A DNA stretch of 9,551 nucleotides from an uncultured Chthonomonas sp. Lineage in GTDB: Bacteria > Armatimonadota > Chthonomonadetes > Chthonomonadales > CAJBBX01. Made by a program: the position numbers and the translations under genes. Location of the stretch: assembly GCA_903886985.1 (NCBI GenBank), contig CAISOI010000586.1, positions 1 to 9,551 of the forward strand. The letters are read 5' to 3'. The notes under the pieces were generated by a model. The model saw nothing but the letters and a program-made list of their open reading frames with translations, searched no databases and had not been told where the DNA came from. Below are positions 1-5,414 of this stretch, in pieces; the stretch's first letter is position 1; every line of letters begins with the position of its first letter.

Positions 1-442
1 CCAATGGCGTTCGCAATTCGTGCGATACATTTGCAACGAAATCTCTTCGTATGGTTTCCAGCTTGCGTAATTGCGTAACATCTCTCGCAATTACGAGGTG
101 TTTGCGCTTACCCGATTTCTTGGTCCCCATCGGATAGATGGATACAATGAATTGCGCTGCGCGCCTCGCTCCGCCTTTTACTTCCCGACCCTGTACCGTT
201 CCCTGACTCAGCGCTTCCTCGAAGAGTAGAATTAACTCATCAGATCGGATTGCATTTTTGAAATCCACGCCGATCGCAGCCGATGGTGAAATCTTTAGGA
301 GATTTCCGGCCATCTGGTTGGCGCGTTCGATCATGCCATTTTCATCGGCGATGATCACGCCTTCGCCGCATCTGTCTAAGAGCGCCTCGTATTCCACTGC
401 CAGCGCTTCTGGTGATTTCAGACTAAATTTTCTTTTTGCCAT
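1..442 (-). CDS. PAS-domain sensor histidine kinase, PhoR-like (3' part missing)
   Basis: This is the N-terminal 147 residues of a sensor kinase; the rest lies beyond the window. The reading starts at ATG (442-440). An in-frame GTG at 454-452 is a possible alternative, and neither has a clear ribosome binding site. Residues about 15-120 form a PAS-type sensor region (it contains GEGVIIADENG, and ends in IARDVTQLRKLE, the usual PAS-to-helix junction). Residues 134-147 are the HisKA H-box FVANVSHELRTPL, with the phosphorylated histidine at position 141. The ATPase domain is off the window. No transmembrane segment precedes the PAS domain, so the protein looks cytosolic, unlike the membrane-anchored PhoR of E. 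coli. It lies 30 bp downstream of an OmpR-type regulator on the same strand and is almost certainly its partner. The assignment to phosphate sensing is inference from the gene pair and from the boxes upstream. Confidence 0.93.
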   Translation of the reverse strand, partial: MAKRKFSLKSPEALAVEYEALLDRCGEGVIIADENGMIERANQMAGNLLKISPSAAIGVDFKNAIRSDELILLFEEALSQGTVQGREVKGGARRAAQFIVSIYPMGTKKSGKRKHLVIARDVTQLRKLETIRRDFVANVSHELRTPL

Positions 443-472
443 CGGTTTGCTCACGGAAAGGAGATATGAAGT

Positions 473-1153
473 TCATTCAACTTTGAACTTATACCCTGCA
501 CCGCGAACTGTCAGCAATAACCGTGGATTACCGGGGTCTTCCTCAACACACTTTCGTAGTCTTCGAATATGGACATCCACGGTCCGTTCATCGACAAATC
601 CATCCTCTCCCCAAACGGAATCGAGCAACTGCTGTCGGGAGAACACCTGTTGGGGGTGAGCTATTAAATAGAGCAGTAGGTCGTATTCCCGGGGAGCAAG
701 GTCCACCTCAACATCGCGCACTTTTGCAACATGCCTTTTACTGTCTATCTCAATGCTGCCTGCTCGAACAATCTCTGTAACGGTGGTATTAGAGCCTGCC
801 GTGCGCCTTAAGACAGCATGAATTCGAGCCATTAATTCACGCATGCTGAAAGGCTTTGTAATGTAATCGTCTGCACCTATCTCTAATCCGACAACCCGAT
901 CAGTTTCGCCAGCCCTTGCCGTCAACATAATGATCGGAACATTGCTGGTTCGGCGAATGGCTCGACAAATATCAAATCCGCTTGCTGAGGGAAGCATAAC
1001 GTCGAGAACAATTAAGTCAGGCTTTTGAGTCTTAACCATATCCATGCAGGTAGAGGCATCTTCCGCAGTGAGAGCGATGAAGCCCTCTTTTCGAAGGTTG
1101 TAGGCCACTGCCTCCACAATAGGTTGTTCGTCATCGACAACTAGAATCTTCAT
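473..1153 (-). CDS. OmpR/PhoB-family response regulator
   Basis: This DNA-binding response regulator has 226 residues, the usual length for the family. The receiver domain covers residues 1-118. It has the acidic pair D7/D8, phospho-acceptor D51 in LIVLDVMLP, and the conserved T78, Y97 and K100 (ITKPF). The winged-helix output domain covers about 128-226, with the recognition-helix region ERTVDVHIRRLRK and the final hairpin VRGAGYKF. I chose the ATG at 1153-1151; a TTG directly before it (1156) would add one residue, and AGGA lies just upstream. The gene is first in a two-gene unit with the sensor kinase. Its upstream region contains TTCTTAAC repeats at 11 bp spacing, the layout bound by PhoB/PhoP-type regulators, so autoregulation is likely. 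The family is certain. Phosphate response is inferred; a WalR- or ResD-like role is an alternative. Confidence 0.95.
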   Translation of the reverse strand: MKILVVDDEQPIVEAVAYNLRKEGFIALTAEDASTCMDMVKTQKPDLIVLDVMLPSASGFDICRAIRRTSNVPIIMLTARAGETDRVVGLEIGADDYITKPFSMRELMARIHAVLRRTAGSNTTVTEIVRAGSIEIDSKRHVAKVRDVEVDLAPREYDLLLYLIAHPQQVFSRQQLLDSVWGEDGFVDERTVDVHIRRLRKCVEEDPGNPRLLLTVRGAGYKFKVE

Positions 1154-1177
1154 CAAAATCCTAAAAATACTATTGGT

Positions 1178-1183
1178 TCAATA
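1178..1183 (-). promoter_or_regulatory. Candidate -10 element for the response regulator operon
   Basis: On the minus strand this reads TATTGA (4 of 6 matches to TATAAT). It lies downstream of the TTCTTAAC repeat cluster, where a PhoB-activated promoter would place its -10, with the operator replacing a -35 element. No good -35 hexamer is seen. The call rests on position and is weak. Confidence 0.25.
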
Positions 1184-1187
1184 CCAT

Positions 1188-1228
1188 CATGTAACGATTT
1201 CTTAACTGCTTCTTAACCCGTTCTTAAC
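1188..1228. promoter_or_regulatory. Tandem 11-bp-period repeat operator (Pho-box-like)
   Basis: Three identical 8-mers TTCTTAAC start at 1199, 1210 and 1221, exactly 11 bp apart. A degenerate fourth copy (CATGTAAC) sits in phase at 1188, so TAAC recurs at 1192, 1203, 1214 and 1225. Direct repeats with one-turn spacing are the known target layout of PhoB/PhoP-type OmpR regulators. TTAAC-type half-sites with 3 bp gaps are known for B. subtilis PhoP and cyanobacterial Pho boxes. The cluster ends 35 bp upstream of the response regulator start, so it most likely mediates autoregulation. It also lies 5' of the divergent sugar-acid operon. Which regulator binds is inference. Confidence 0.7.
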
Positions 1229-1264
1229 TTAGTGGTCTCTAATTGGTCAGTTTAGTACCCTATT

Positions 1265-1303
1265 GTTACCGTTTTATGAACAAAGTGTTAAGAGAATGTT
1301 AAC
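1265..1303. promoter_or_regulatory. Second 11-bp-period repeat cluster, opposite orientation
   Basis: GTTAA occurs at 1287 and 1298, 11 bp apart. In-phase weaker copies are GTTAC at 1265 and ATGAA at 1276. Read on the minus strand these are TTAAC half-sites, so the cluster faces the first one (1188-1228) in inverted orientation, about 36 bp away. The two strong copies are clear; the two weak ones could be chance. It may serve the divergent plus-strand operon or act as an upstream activating site for the regulator. Confidence 0.45.
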
Positions 1304-1404
1304 GTTGGTAATCTCTCCGCCTGTTTCAATGGTGGCAGAGGCGACAAAAGCGTCAGGAATTGAGAAATTAAGACGGGGCTATGGTCGAAGAAGATTTGAC
1401 GGTC

Positions 1405-1439
1405 TATAATCAAGTATCTGATTGCAGAATTCAAAAGGA
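1405..1439 (+). promoter_or_regulatory. Candidate -10 and ribosome binding site of the sugar-acid operon
   Basis: A perfect TATAAT lies at 1405-1410, but no -35 hexamer is found at 16-18 bp. A TTGACG at 1396 is only 3 bp away and cannot pair with it. An activator-dependent promoter is therefore possible. AAAAGGA at 1433-1439 is the likely Shine-Dalgarno sequence, although its spacing to the ATG at 1443 is short (3 nt). The next in-frame ATG at 1455 is too far from it. Confidence 0.35.
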
Positions 1440-1442
1440 TAA

Positions 1443-3017
1443 ATGTACACCGATATGGCGCTCTATTCCCTTGCCGATAAGGCAATCCTGTTACGTGAAG
1501 GCGACAACGTAGCCGTTGTCAAAGAGAAACTTTCTGCTGGCACAGAACTCGGATGGTCTGGCGGGCAGATTAGGATCCCGGAAGATATTCCTCAAGGGCA
1601 TAAAGTTGCGTTAATAGATATTTCGGAAGGCAAGCCTGTCTTCAAATATGCCCAGATAATTGGGTATGCCACTCGCAATATCTCCGCTGGCGAATGGGTT
1701 CATAATCACAACTGCCATAACGGGACTGTATCTCTGGATTATGAATTTGGAACGGATCTGCGGACTCCCAAACCGGTTCCTGCGGGAGAAGAGAGAACGT
1801 TTCAGGGGTTTGCGCGTCAAGACGGGCGAGTTGGTACCCGGAATTACCTTTCACTAGTTTCCACGGTTAACTGCTCTGCTGATACCATACATATTGTGGC
1901 GGACCGTCTTCGCCGAGAGGCGCTTCAAGATTTCCCGAATGTTGATGGCATCGTTGCTGCTACCCATAAAACGGGCTGCGGCATGGCGATTAACGGGAAA
2001 GAGTATCAAGTGCTTCAGCGCACGCTTGCGGGAATGGCGGATCATCCCAATGTCGGTGCAAGCCTTCTGGTAGGTCTGGGTTGCGAGGTGAATCAGGCGG
2101 CGGCACTCATTCAAGATCAAAAGTTGATCTCTCCACAATCCATTGGAATGGGCCGACCAGCTCCTCCTCCCATTCTTACGATTCAGCACACGGGCGGCGT
2201 CCGGAAGACGATTGAAGCTGCATTCGAGCAGTCGCTCCGGCTATTGAAACAGGCAAATGAAGTTCAACGCACCACGCAATCTGCTTCGGGAATCATTGTC
2301 GGAACAAACTGCGGCGGTTCAGACGGGAATTCTGGGATTACAGCAAATCCCGCGCTTGGAGTAGCCGGAGACGAGTTAATTCGCCATGGGGGTACATGGC
2401 TGATAGCGGAGACAAGTGAGACTTATGGTGCAGAACACCTGCTAACACGACGCGCAGTATCCCGCGAGGTTGGGCAGAAGTTGATCGACCTGATGCGTTG
2501 GTGGGAGAAGTACACTGCCATGCATGGTGCGGAGATCGATAACAATCCCGCGCCTGGCAATAAAGATGGAGGACTTACTACAATATTCGAGAAGTCGCTG
2601 GGGGCGGTGGCAAAGAGCGGCTCCATGCCGATGACTGCAGTTTATGACTATGCGGAAAGGATTCGTCACAAGGGTTTTTGTTTCATGGATACTCCCGGAT
2701 TGGATCCGGTCTCCGTCACAGGGCTGGTTGCAGGTGGGAGTAACCTAGTCGCATTCACAACAGGACGTGGCTCCTGTCTAGGATTCAAGCCTTCGCCAGT
2801 TTTGAAGATCTGTACGACTAGTGGGCTATACGAGCGAATGGGCGAAGATATGGACATCAACGCTGGGATCATTCTGGAAGGGGTCTCCATTGAAGATGTG
2901 GGATTGATGATTTTCGAGGAGCTGCTCGCAGTTGCGAGCGGTAAGAAGACCAAAAGTGAGGCGCAGGGATTGGGCGATGCAGAGTTTGCACCCTGGGCAT
3001 TGGGACCTGTACTTTGA
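1443..3017 (+). CDS. uxaA: UxaA/GarD-family sugar-acid dehydratase (altronate dehydratase type)
   Basis: A 524-residue member of the UxaA/GarD family, which dehydrates sugar acids (D-altronate to 2-keto-3-deoxy-D-gluconate for UxaA, galactarate for GarD) in the cytosol. The N-terminal SAF domain (about 12-90) ends in the His-rich VHNHNCHNG. The dehydratase core begins with the family signature FQGFARQDGRVGTRNYL (120-136). It continues with TVNCSAD (141-147), HKTGCGMA (175-182), GLGCEVNQ (211-218), GTNCGGSDGNSG (287-298) and NPAPGNKDGGLTTIFEKSLGA (368-388). Conserved cysteines and histidines of the metal-dependent active site are retained, and the length is close to the family norm. The gene opens a packed operon with a glucuronokinase-like enzyme and GalT, which supports a uronate/aldonate substrate. 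Altronate is the first guess. Galactarate, or another sugar acid handled by the family, cannot be excluded from sequence reading. Confidence 0.88.
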   Translation: MYTDMALYSLADKAILLREGDNVAVVKEKLSAGTELGWSGGQIRIPEDIPQGHKVALIDISEGKPVFKYAQIIGYATRNISAGEWVHNHNCHNGTVSLDYEFGTDLRTPKPVPAGEERTFQGFARQDGRVGTRNYLSLVSTVNCSADTIHIVADRLRREALQDFPNVDGIVAATHKTGCGMAINGKEYQVLQRTLAGMADHPNVGASLLVGLGCEVNQAAALIQDQKLISPQSIGMGRPAPPPILTIQHTGGVRKTIEAAFEQSLRLLKQANEVQRTTQSASGIIVGTNCGGSDGNSGITANPALGVAGDELIRHGGTWLIAETSETYGAEHLLTRRAVSREVGQKLIDLMRWWEKYTAMHGAEIDNNPAPGNKDGGLTTIFEKSLGAVAKSGSMPMTAVYDYAERIRHKGFCFMDTPGLDPVSVTGLVAGGSNLVAFTTGRGSCLGFKPSPVLKICTTSGLYERMGEDMDINAGIILEGVSIEDVGLMIFEELLAVASGKKTKSEAQGLGDAEFAPWALGPVL

Positions 3018-4003
3018 TCGTCACCGCCTCAGCGTCCGGTAGATGTGGAATCGTTGGCAACCCCACCGATATGTATGGTGGAAGTGTTATTTCTATCTCT
3101 ACTCGCGAACGTGCGATATGTACCTTGCGTAGTTCGCAAGAGCTGACAGTGAATTCCTCCGGTCAGGCAGGTCTGATTGCAACTGGTGCAGACTTAGAAT
3201 TGAAGAGTGACCGTCTGGATATCGCTCGCGCTGCTTTAACATGGTTCAATATCGATCCTGCTTCGGCAGGTTTCTCCATAGAGATATCGACTGAAATACC
3301 TATGCAGGCTGGCATGGCGGGTTCCACAGCCATTGTTGTTGCGCTGGTGGGGGCCTTAGATCGTTGGTTCGAATACGGTTTGCATCCATGGGCAGTTGCG
3401 GAAACGGCTCGTAAGATCGAAAACCGCGTTATGGGCGTGGTTTGCGGGCATCAGGATCAGCACATGGCGACCTTTGGTGGTCTGAATTATATGGATTTTG
3501 CTGGCAAAGAGACGTTGCTGCAAGCGGATGGTGAGCCATTAGCCACAATTGAACCTTTGCAAGACTTTTGTCAACCACCATCTTTGATTGCAGCTCATAC
3601 GGGAGTACAGCACCACTCCGGGTCTGTCCATGCAAATCCGCGGGATCGGTGGATGGCTGGCGATGTTGAAGTTGTGGAGAGTTATCGAAAGATTGCTGCA
3701 TTAGCGCGAACTGGCAAGCGAGCGATTTTAGATTCTGATTGGGTCCGACTTGGTCAATTGATGAATGAGAATCACCGCATTACGTCGGATCTGGGTGGGA
3801 GCGGTGAATCCAACGAAAGATTGATTTCTGCCGCGCGGACTGCCGGAGCATTGGGCGCGAAGCTTGCTGGGGCGGGTGGCGGTGGAACCATACTGGTTTT
3901 GACAGATCGTCCGGAAGAGATGGCAACAGCGCTGAAATTGGCGGGTGCGGATTCGCTCTATTATCCATTGCCAATGCCGGGTCTGACGGTTACACAATCC
4001 TAG
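3014..4003 (+). CDS. GHMP-family sugar kinase, glucuronokinase-like
   Basis: A 329-residue GHMP kinase that would phosphorylate a sugar at C1 using ATP. The start is TTG at 3014, overlapping the stop of the dehydratase (TTGA), with GGGA 8 nt upstream; the next in-frame Met is inside motif 1. Motif 1 is GIVGNPTDMYGG (12-23), the ATP-binding motif 2 is IPMQAGMAGSTAIV (95-108), and motif 3 is KLAGAGGGGT (283-292). GHQDQ (145-149) supplies a probable catalytic Asp148. From memory, these motifs and the stretch SGSVHANPRDRW (202-213) followed by MNENHRI (250-256) resemble plant glucuronokinase (GNPSDVYFG, GLSGSSAIV, VHxxxRxRW) more closely than galactokinase, mevalonate kinase or heptose kinase. 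The predicted reaction is D-glucuronate to glucuronate-1-phosphate. The neighbours (sugar-acid dehydratase, uridylyltransferase) fit. Family is sure; substrate is a moderate inference, with galacturonate or another hexose as alternatives. Confidence 0.88.
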   Translation: MIVTASASGRCGIVGNPTDMYGGSVISISTRERAICTLRSSQELTVNSSGQAGLIATGADLELKSDRLDIARAALTWFNIDPASAGFSIEISTEIPMQAGMAGSTAIVVALVGALDRWFEYGLHPWAVAETARKIENRVMGVVCGHQDQHMATFGGLNYMDFAGKETLLQADGEPLATIEPLQDFCQPPSLIAAHTGVQHHSGSVHANPRDRWMAGDVEVVESYRKIAALARTGKRAILDSDWVRLGQLMNENHRITSDLGGSGESNERLISAARTAGALGAKLAGAGGGGTILVLTDRPEEMATALKLAGADSLYYPLPMPGLTVTQS

Positions 4004-4040
4004 ATTCAAGCTCAACCGAATGAAACAGGAGAATTGAACT

Positions 4041-4187
4041 ATGCCAGAAGAGATACAGAAAGAGATCATTGAGATGCCCGATGGAAGGCTCCTATTTTCA
4101 TTTACTTTCGTAGAAGACACTGTTCCAGTATCTCCTTCAGAGACTTCCGAATCTCCGCAAGATCAAACGGGAGATGAGGTTGTCTGA
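4041..4187 (+). CDS. Small acidic protein of unknown function
   Basis: A 48-residue reading frame between the kinase and galT. It starts at ATG 4041 with a strong Shine-Dalgarno sequence AGGAGA at 4027-4032 (8 nt spacing). It ends at TGA 4187, overlapping the start of galT by 14 bp in another frame. The protein begins MPEEIQKEIIEMPDGRLLFSF and has a hydrophobic/aromatic core LLFSFTFV (17-24), then a Ser/Pro/Glu-rich acidic tail. There are 12 acidic and only 2 basic residues, and no signal peptide or membrane segment. I do not recognise a family. The good ribosome binding site, the operon position and the coupling to galT argue for a real gene. It could be a small accessory protein of one of the sugar enzymes, or a translated leader that delivers ribosomes to galT. 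Confidence 0.6.
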   Translation: MPEEIQKEIIEMPDGRLLFSFTFVEDTVPVSPSETSESPQDQTGDEVV

Positions 4188-5145
4188 ATTACGTTGGAAC
4201 CCGGTACTTCGCGAATGGGTAATCACTGCGACGCACCGGCAGGACCGGACCTTTTTCCCTCCGCCTGAATATTGTCCTCTCTGCCCCACAAAGCCCGGCG
4301 CATTTCCGACAGAAATTCCGATGCCCGAATACGACATTGTTGTTTTCGAAAACAAATTTCCGAGTCTGCGCCGAGAAACACCTGAGCCAGCGGTATCGGG
4401 CAATGTTCTGACACCAGTAGAGCCCGCCCAGGGAGTTTGCGAGGTTGTCTGTTACTCATCGGACCACAACACTGAACTTGCAAAGATGCCGCTAAACAAA
4501 ATTTACAATTTAGTTCAAGTGTGGGCAGATAGATTTCAGGAATTGGGAGACCGTCCGGAAGTAGATTATGTTTTCATATTTGAGAACAAGGGTCGCGAAA
4601 TTGGGGTAACGCTCGCACATCCACATGGACAGATTTACGCATATCCTTTTATCCCACCGATTCCCGAGCGTGAACTTGCAGGCTGCAAAGCACATTACGA
4701 CAACGCGGGTGACTGTCTCCTGTGCGAATTAGTAACGAACGAACTGCAAGAGGGAACTCGAATAGTGCGCGAAAACGAGAGTTTTGTCGCCTTTGTTCCC
4801 TTCTTTGCGCGTTATCCTTATGAGGTTCACATTCACCCAAAGAGTCACAGGCCCGCGATTACCGATTTCAGTGTTAGTGAGCAATTTCAACTTGCAGAAA
4901 TCTTACAGACAGTTATCATCAAATACAACCGTCTTTGGGATAAGTCATTGCCCTATATCATGGTTACTCACCAACGTCCTACTGACGGCGGAGAATATCC
5001 CCACTATCACTACCACATAGAGTTTTACCCCCCGTTTCGAACACCAGATAAATTGAAGTACCTTGCAGGATCGGAAGCTGGCGCAGGAGCGTATATTAAC
5101 GATACGCTGGCCGAAGAGAAGGCTGCGGAGCTGAGGAAACTCTAA
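4174..5145 (+). CDS. galT: Galactose-1-phosphate uridylyltransferase (GalT family)
   Basis: A 323-residue GalT-type enzyme of the HIT superfamily. It transfers UMP from a UDP-sugar to a sugar-1-phosphate through a uridylyl-histidine intermediate. The N-terminus ELRWNPVLREWVI is typical. Zinc-site cysteines C34 and C37 (CPLC) are present, as is VVCYSSDH (91-98). The active site is AHPHGQIYAYP (148-158), with nucleophile His151. The C-terminal half has CLLC (181-184), FARYPYEVHIHPKSH (211-225), the metal-binding HYHYH (277-281) and the closing segment LAGSEAGAGAYINDT (297-311). The start could be ATG 4174, directly after GGGAG with no spacing, or TTG 4180, which has that sequence 6 nt upstream. 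In the Leloir pathway the acceptor is galactose-1-phosphate. Here no galactokinase or epimerase is adjacent, and the kinase two genes upstream looks glucuronate-specific. A uronate-1-phosphate acceptor is therefore a real possibility, but inferred. Confidence 0.93.
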   Translation: MRLSELRWNPVLREWVITATHRQDRTFFPPPEYCPLCPTKPGAFPTEIPMPEYDIVVFENKFPSLRRETPEPAVSGNVLTPVEPAQGVCEVVCYSSDHNTELAKMPLNKIYNLVQVWADRFQELGDRPEVDYVFIFENKGREIGVTLAHPHGQIYAYPFIPPIPERELAGCKAHYDNAGDCLLCELVTNELQEGTRIVRENESFVAFVPFFARYPYEVHIHPKSHRPAITDFSVSEQFQLAEILQTVIIKYNRLWDKSLPYIMVTHQRPTDGGEYPHYHYHIEFYPPFRTPDKLKYLAGSEAGAGAYINDTLAEEKAAELRKL

Positions 5146-5190
5146 CTCGTCGTCACTTTCGGTCGTGTATTGGTCTCATTTTTGATGATT

Positions 5191-5200
5191 GTGACGTCAC
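5191..5200. promoter_or_regulatory. Perfect 10-bp palindrome in the galT-cyclase spacer
   Basis: GTGACGTCAC is a perfect palindrome, lying 46 bp after the galT stop. There is no loop and no T-run after it, so it is not a terminator. It could be a binding site for a dimeric regulator, but a palindrome of this length can also arise by chance. Confidence 0.25.
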
Positions 5201-5216
5201 TTCGTAGATCCATTCA

Positions 5217-5246
5217 TTGCAATTGTCGGGTCGGACGTTACATAAT
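5217..5246 (+). promoter_or_regulatory. Candidate sigma70-type promoter for the cyclase operon
   Basis: TTGCAA (5217-5222) and CATAAT (5241-5246) are separated by 18 bp, giving 4/6 and 5/6 matches to the -35 and -10 consensus. A start near 5253 would leave a leader of about 160 nt before the cyclase ATG. It is the best hexamer pair found by eye in the spacer; no alternative scored as well. Confidence 0.35.
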
Positions 5247-5274
5247 GGTCAAAGCATGTCTGTGTGATTTGACC
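5247..5274. promoter_or_regulatory. 7+7 bp inverted repeat abutting the -10
   Basis: GGTCAAA (5247-5253) and TTTGACC (5268-5274) are perfect inverted copies around a 14-bp centre. The arms are offset by 21 bp, two helical turns, and the left arm directly follows the candidate -10. This fits an operator over the transcription start, or a hairpin at the very 5' end of the message. There is no T-run, so a terminator is unlikely. Confidence 0.45.
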
Positions 5275-5323
5275 CTTTGCGCGATTTGCTCTACGCACTT
5301 TCCCTCTTTAGTGTCTTACATTG

Positions 5324-5343
5324 CAGTCTGAAAATTCAGTCTG
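5324..5343 (+). repeat. Direct repeat CAGTCTG x2
   Basis: Two exact CAGTCTG copies at 5324-5330 and 5337-5343 are separated by AAAATT, a 13-bp period. They lie in the presumed leader of the cyclase operon. They could be a protein- or RNA-level control element, or chance. Confidence 0.3.
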
Positions 5344-5361
5344 GATAGGCGTAGTTCTCAT

Positions 5362-5391
5362 TAAGAGACTTACTTAGAGGCCATAAGAGAC
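5362..5391 (+). repeat. Direct repeat TAAGAGAC x2, 22-bp period
   Basis: Exact 8-mers TAAGAGAC at 5362-5369 and 5384-5391 are two helical turns apart, with a 6/8 match TTAGAGGC between them at 5374. The second copy ends 23 bp before the cyclase start codon. The even spacing suggests a DNA-binding site. No protein can be named. Confidence 0.35.
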
Positions 5392-5414
5392 CTCAACCTT
5401 TAGAAAAGACTTTC

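Noticed and set aside
456..486. Plus-strand AAAGGAG followed by ATG near 465
   Set aside because: The frame it opens has only six codons before a stop and lies between two minus-strand genes; chance match.
258..659. Plus-strand open frame of 133 codons
   Set aside because: It runs antisense across the kinase start and the winged-helix end of the response regulator, both clearly coding on the minus strand.
1396..1410. TTGACG followed by TATAAT as a full promoter
   Set aside because: The hexamers are only 3 bp apart, far from the 16-18 bp needed, so only the -10 was kept as a candidate.
5247..5280. Rho-independent terminator after galT
   Set aside because: The 7-bp stem has a 14-nt loop and no following T-run, and it lies about 100 bp past the stop; an operator or leader hairpin is a better reading. 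No convincing terminator was found for the galT operon.
5146..5414. Small gene or RNA gene in the spacer
   Set aside because: No frame with a start, ribosome binding site and sensible length was seen, and no tRNA-like cloverleaf; only short repeats and promoter-like elements.
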